From Youngiibacter multivorans (lineage in GTDB: Bacteria > Bacillota > Clostridia > Clostridiales > Clostridiaceae): a stretch of 64,000 nucleotides of DNA. How positions within the stretch are numbered: position 1 is the stretch's first letter; every line of letters begins with the position of its first letter. The stretch spans positions 28,276 to 92,275 of the forward strand of contig NZ_JAGGKC010000015.1 of NCBI RefSeq assembly GCF_017873395.1. The letters run 5' to 3'. The notes beneath the pieces are model-generated. The model made no database searches. It saw nothing but the letters and a program-made list of their open reading frames with translations, and was not told where the DNA came from. A program made the translations under genes and the position numbers. Of this stretch, positions 63,248-64,000 are shown one piece after another.

Positions 63248-64000
63248 GCGCGACGGGCAGTTGCTACATAATGAGACTACAGGGTCTCACTATATCTCCA
63301 GAATTAAGCATGATGTTTACGATACAGGGTATAAACGGAATGGAACGAATGCTGAAATCGGAGAGGTCTCGGGAGTGAAAGTCTCCCCCTATGAGCGTCA
63401 GTGCAAATTAGGAAGTCTAATCTATGGCGTAACCGTGAGGTTGGGTCTGAAGGAGATGTGGAAAGCCGAGAGGCCCACAGGCGGTCTGGCAGGCCGAAAC
63501 GAAAAGTAAACCACATGTTGCGGCAAGGCTGGTTGATAACCGTGCGAAAAACAGGGAAATCTACATCGGATGTATAAAGAGCTGACTGTACATCCGGGAC
63601 CAGTAGTGTGAAGGTGGTTGGCATGTCAGGAAGGACGTAGCAATGACCCCGCGAGAACTCTGTACAAGCCGGAAACGGGCACATACCTATAAGAGTAATT
63701 CGAAGTGGTAGGTGCGTACAGAGTAGTCAGACGATTCCGTAGTAGCGAAGTAACCATGATGACCAAACTCATGGAGAATGCGAAGGGAATCTGCCTTTTG
63801 TAGCTCAAGCCAGATTTATCGTAATGGCAAAGGCAACGATGCTGAGGCATAAACGAACCAGAAGTGCGAAAACGAGGTGAGAAATTCATGAAAAATGAAC
63901 CGTTAAAACTCAAGTGGCATTCATTGTATGGGCAGATGCTCAGAGACAGGATGCTTACAGAAGCCTGGAAAAAGGTCAAGGAAAACAATGGAAGCGGTGG
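63248..64000 (+). mobile_element. Group II intron, 5' part (partial)
   Basis: About 640 bases of structured non-coding RNA precede a reverse-transcriptase gene. The 5' end appears to be GCGCGAC directly after the terminator T-tract. Several paired stretches are visible (AGAGGTCTCGGGAGTGAAAG region; GGAAGTCTAATC; ACAGAGTAGTCAGAC), as in domain I. Subclass is not assigned and the 3' end lies beyond the window. Confidence 0.85.
63888..64000 (+). CDS. ltrA: Group II intron reverse transcriptase/maturase (N-terminal part)
   Basis: Only 37 residues fit before the window edge. LYGQMLRDRMLTEAWKKVKE followed by NNGSGG is the conserved RT-0 start of intron maturases. GAGGTGAG precedes the ATG. The protein splices the intron and reverse-transcribes it for retrohoming. 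Confidence 0.85.
   Translation, partial: MKNEPLKLKWHSLYGQMLRDRMLTEAWKKVKENNGSG

Noticed and set aside
1..64000. CRISPR arrays, tRNA or rRNA genes
   Set aside because: I looked for regularly spaced direct repeats and cloverleaf-like segments and saw none; a dedicated scan was not possible.

Overview
The window looks like a chromosomal segment of an anaerobic, low-to-moderate GC Firmicute of the Clostridia. The evidence is a Ptb-Buk butyrate pair, a glmS self-cleaving ribozyme, an electron-transfer-flavoprotein/FAD dehydrogenase set of the bifurcating lactate-dehydrogenase type, a DUF3867-type protein, strong AGGAGG-like ribosome sites, frequent TTG/GTG starts, and gene families typical of amino-acid and organic-acid fermenters. 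Genus cannot be fixed from sequence alone.

Layout. 1-2279: tail of a membrane protein, then phosphate butyryltransferase and butyrate kinase. 2280-5480: a decayed stretch with a possible serine-recombinase relic, ribosomal protein L25/Ctc, a small XRE regulator with two matched operators, an IS110-type transposase remnant and a truncated lipoprotein. 5500-7200: a DUF5050-like lipoprotein and a TIGR04076-like protein. 7300-11051: a DHDPS-family aldolase and an Nramp-related permease lacking the metal motif, opposite a LacI regulator with repeated operator sites. 11370-14591: carB without carA. 15050-17385: MazG-like hydrolase plus a nuclease-helicase, a possible defence pair. 17650-24300: flavodoxin-ferredoxin protein, YhhN, Ldh2-type dehydrogenase, small membrane proteins and a class B penicillin-binding protein whose catalytic Ser and Lys are gone.

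24330-28750: etfB-etfA-YkvI-glcD operon. 29000-35250: GyrI-like protein, ArAE exporter-like protein, a sigma-54 activator, then three palindromic activator sites and a -24/-12 promoter in front of a CitMHS transporter and an AtuA pair. 35440-43730: glycosyltransferase, GntP permease, Gfo/Idh/MocA oxidoreductase, cytochrome-b5-like lipoprotein, acetyltransferase-like protein, PepF and MscS. 43800-50530: GlpA-like, GlpB-like and DUF1667 redox genes, BirA, a second GlpA-like gene, DUF3867 and ProC. 50547-52335: complete IS3-family element abutting glmS. 52341-54400: glmS with its ribozyme. 54500-58125: acylphosphatase, a membrane-anchored protein resembling an inactive DnaQ exonuclease, and a two-component system. 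58354-63216: an active-looking PBP2, DMT transporter, NusG_II protein and Gx transporter. 63248-end: start of a group II intron placed directly after a terminator, with its reverse transcriptase running off the window.

The parts that most merit attention are the pseudo-penicillin-binding protein, the sigma-54 circuit controlling CitMHS-AtuA, the MazG/nuclease-helicase pair, the pseudo-exonuclease membrane protein, and the aldolase/Nramp-like operon.
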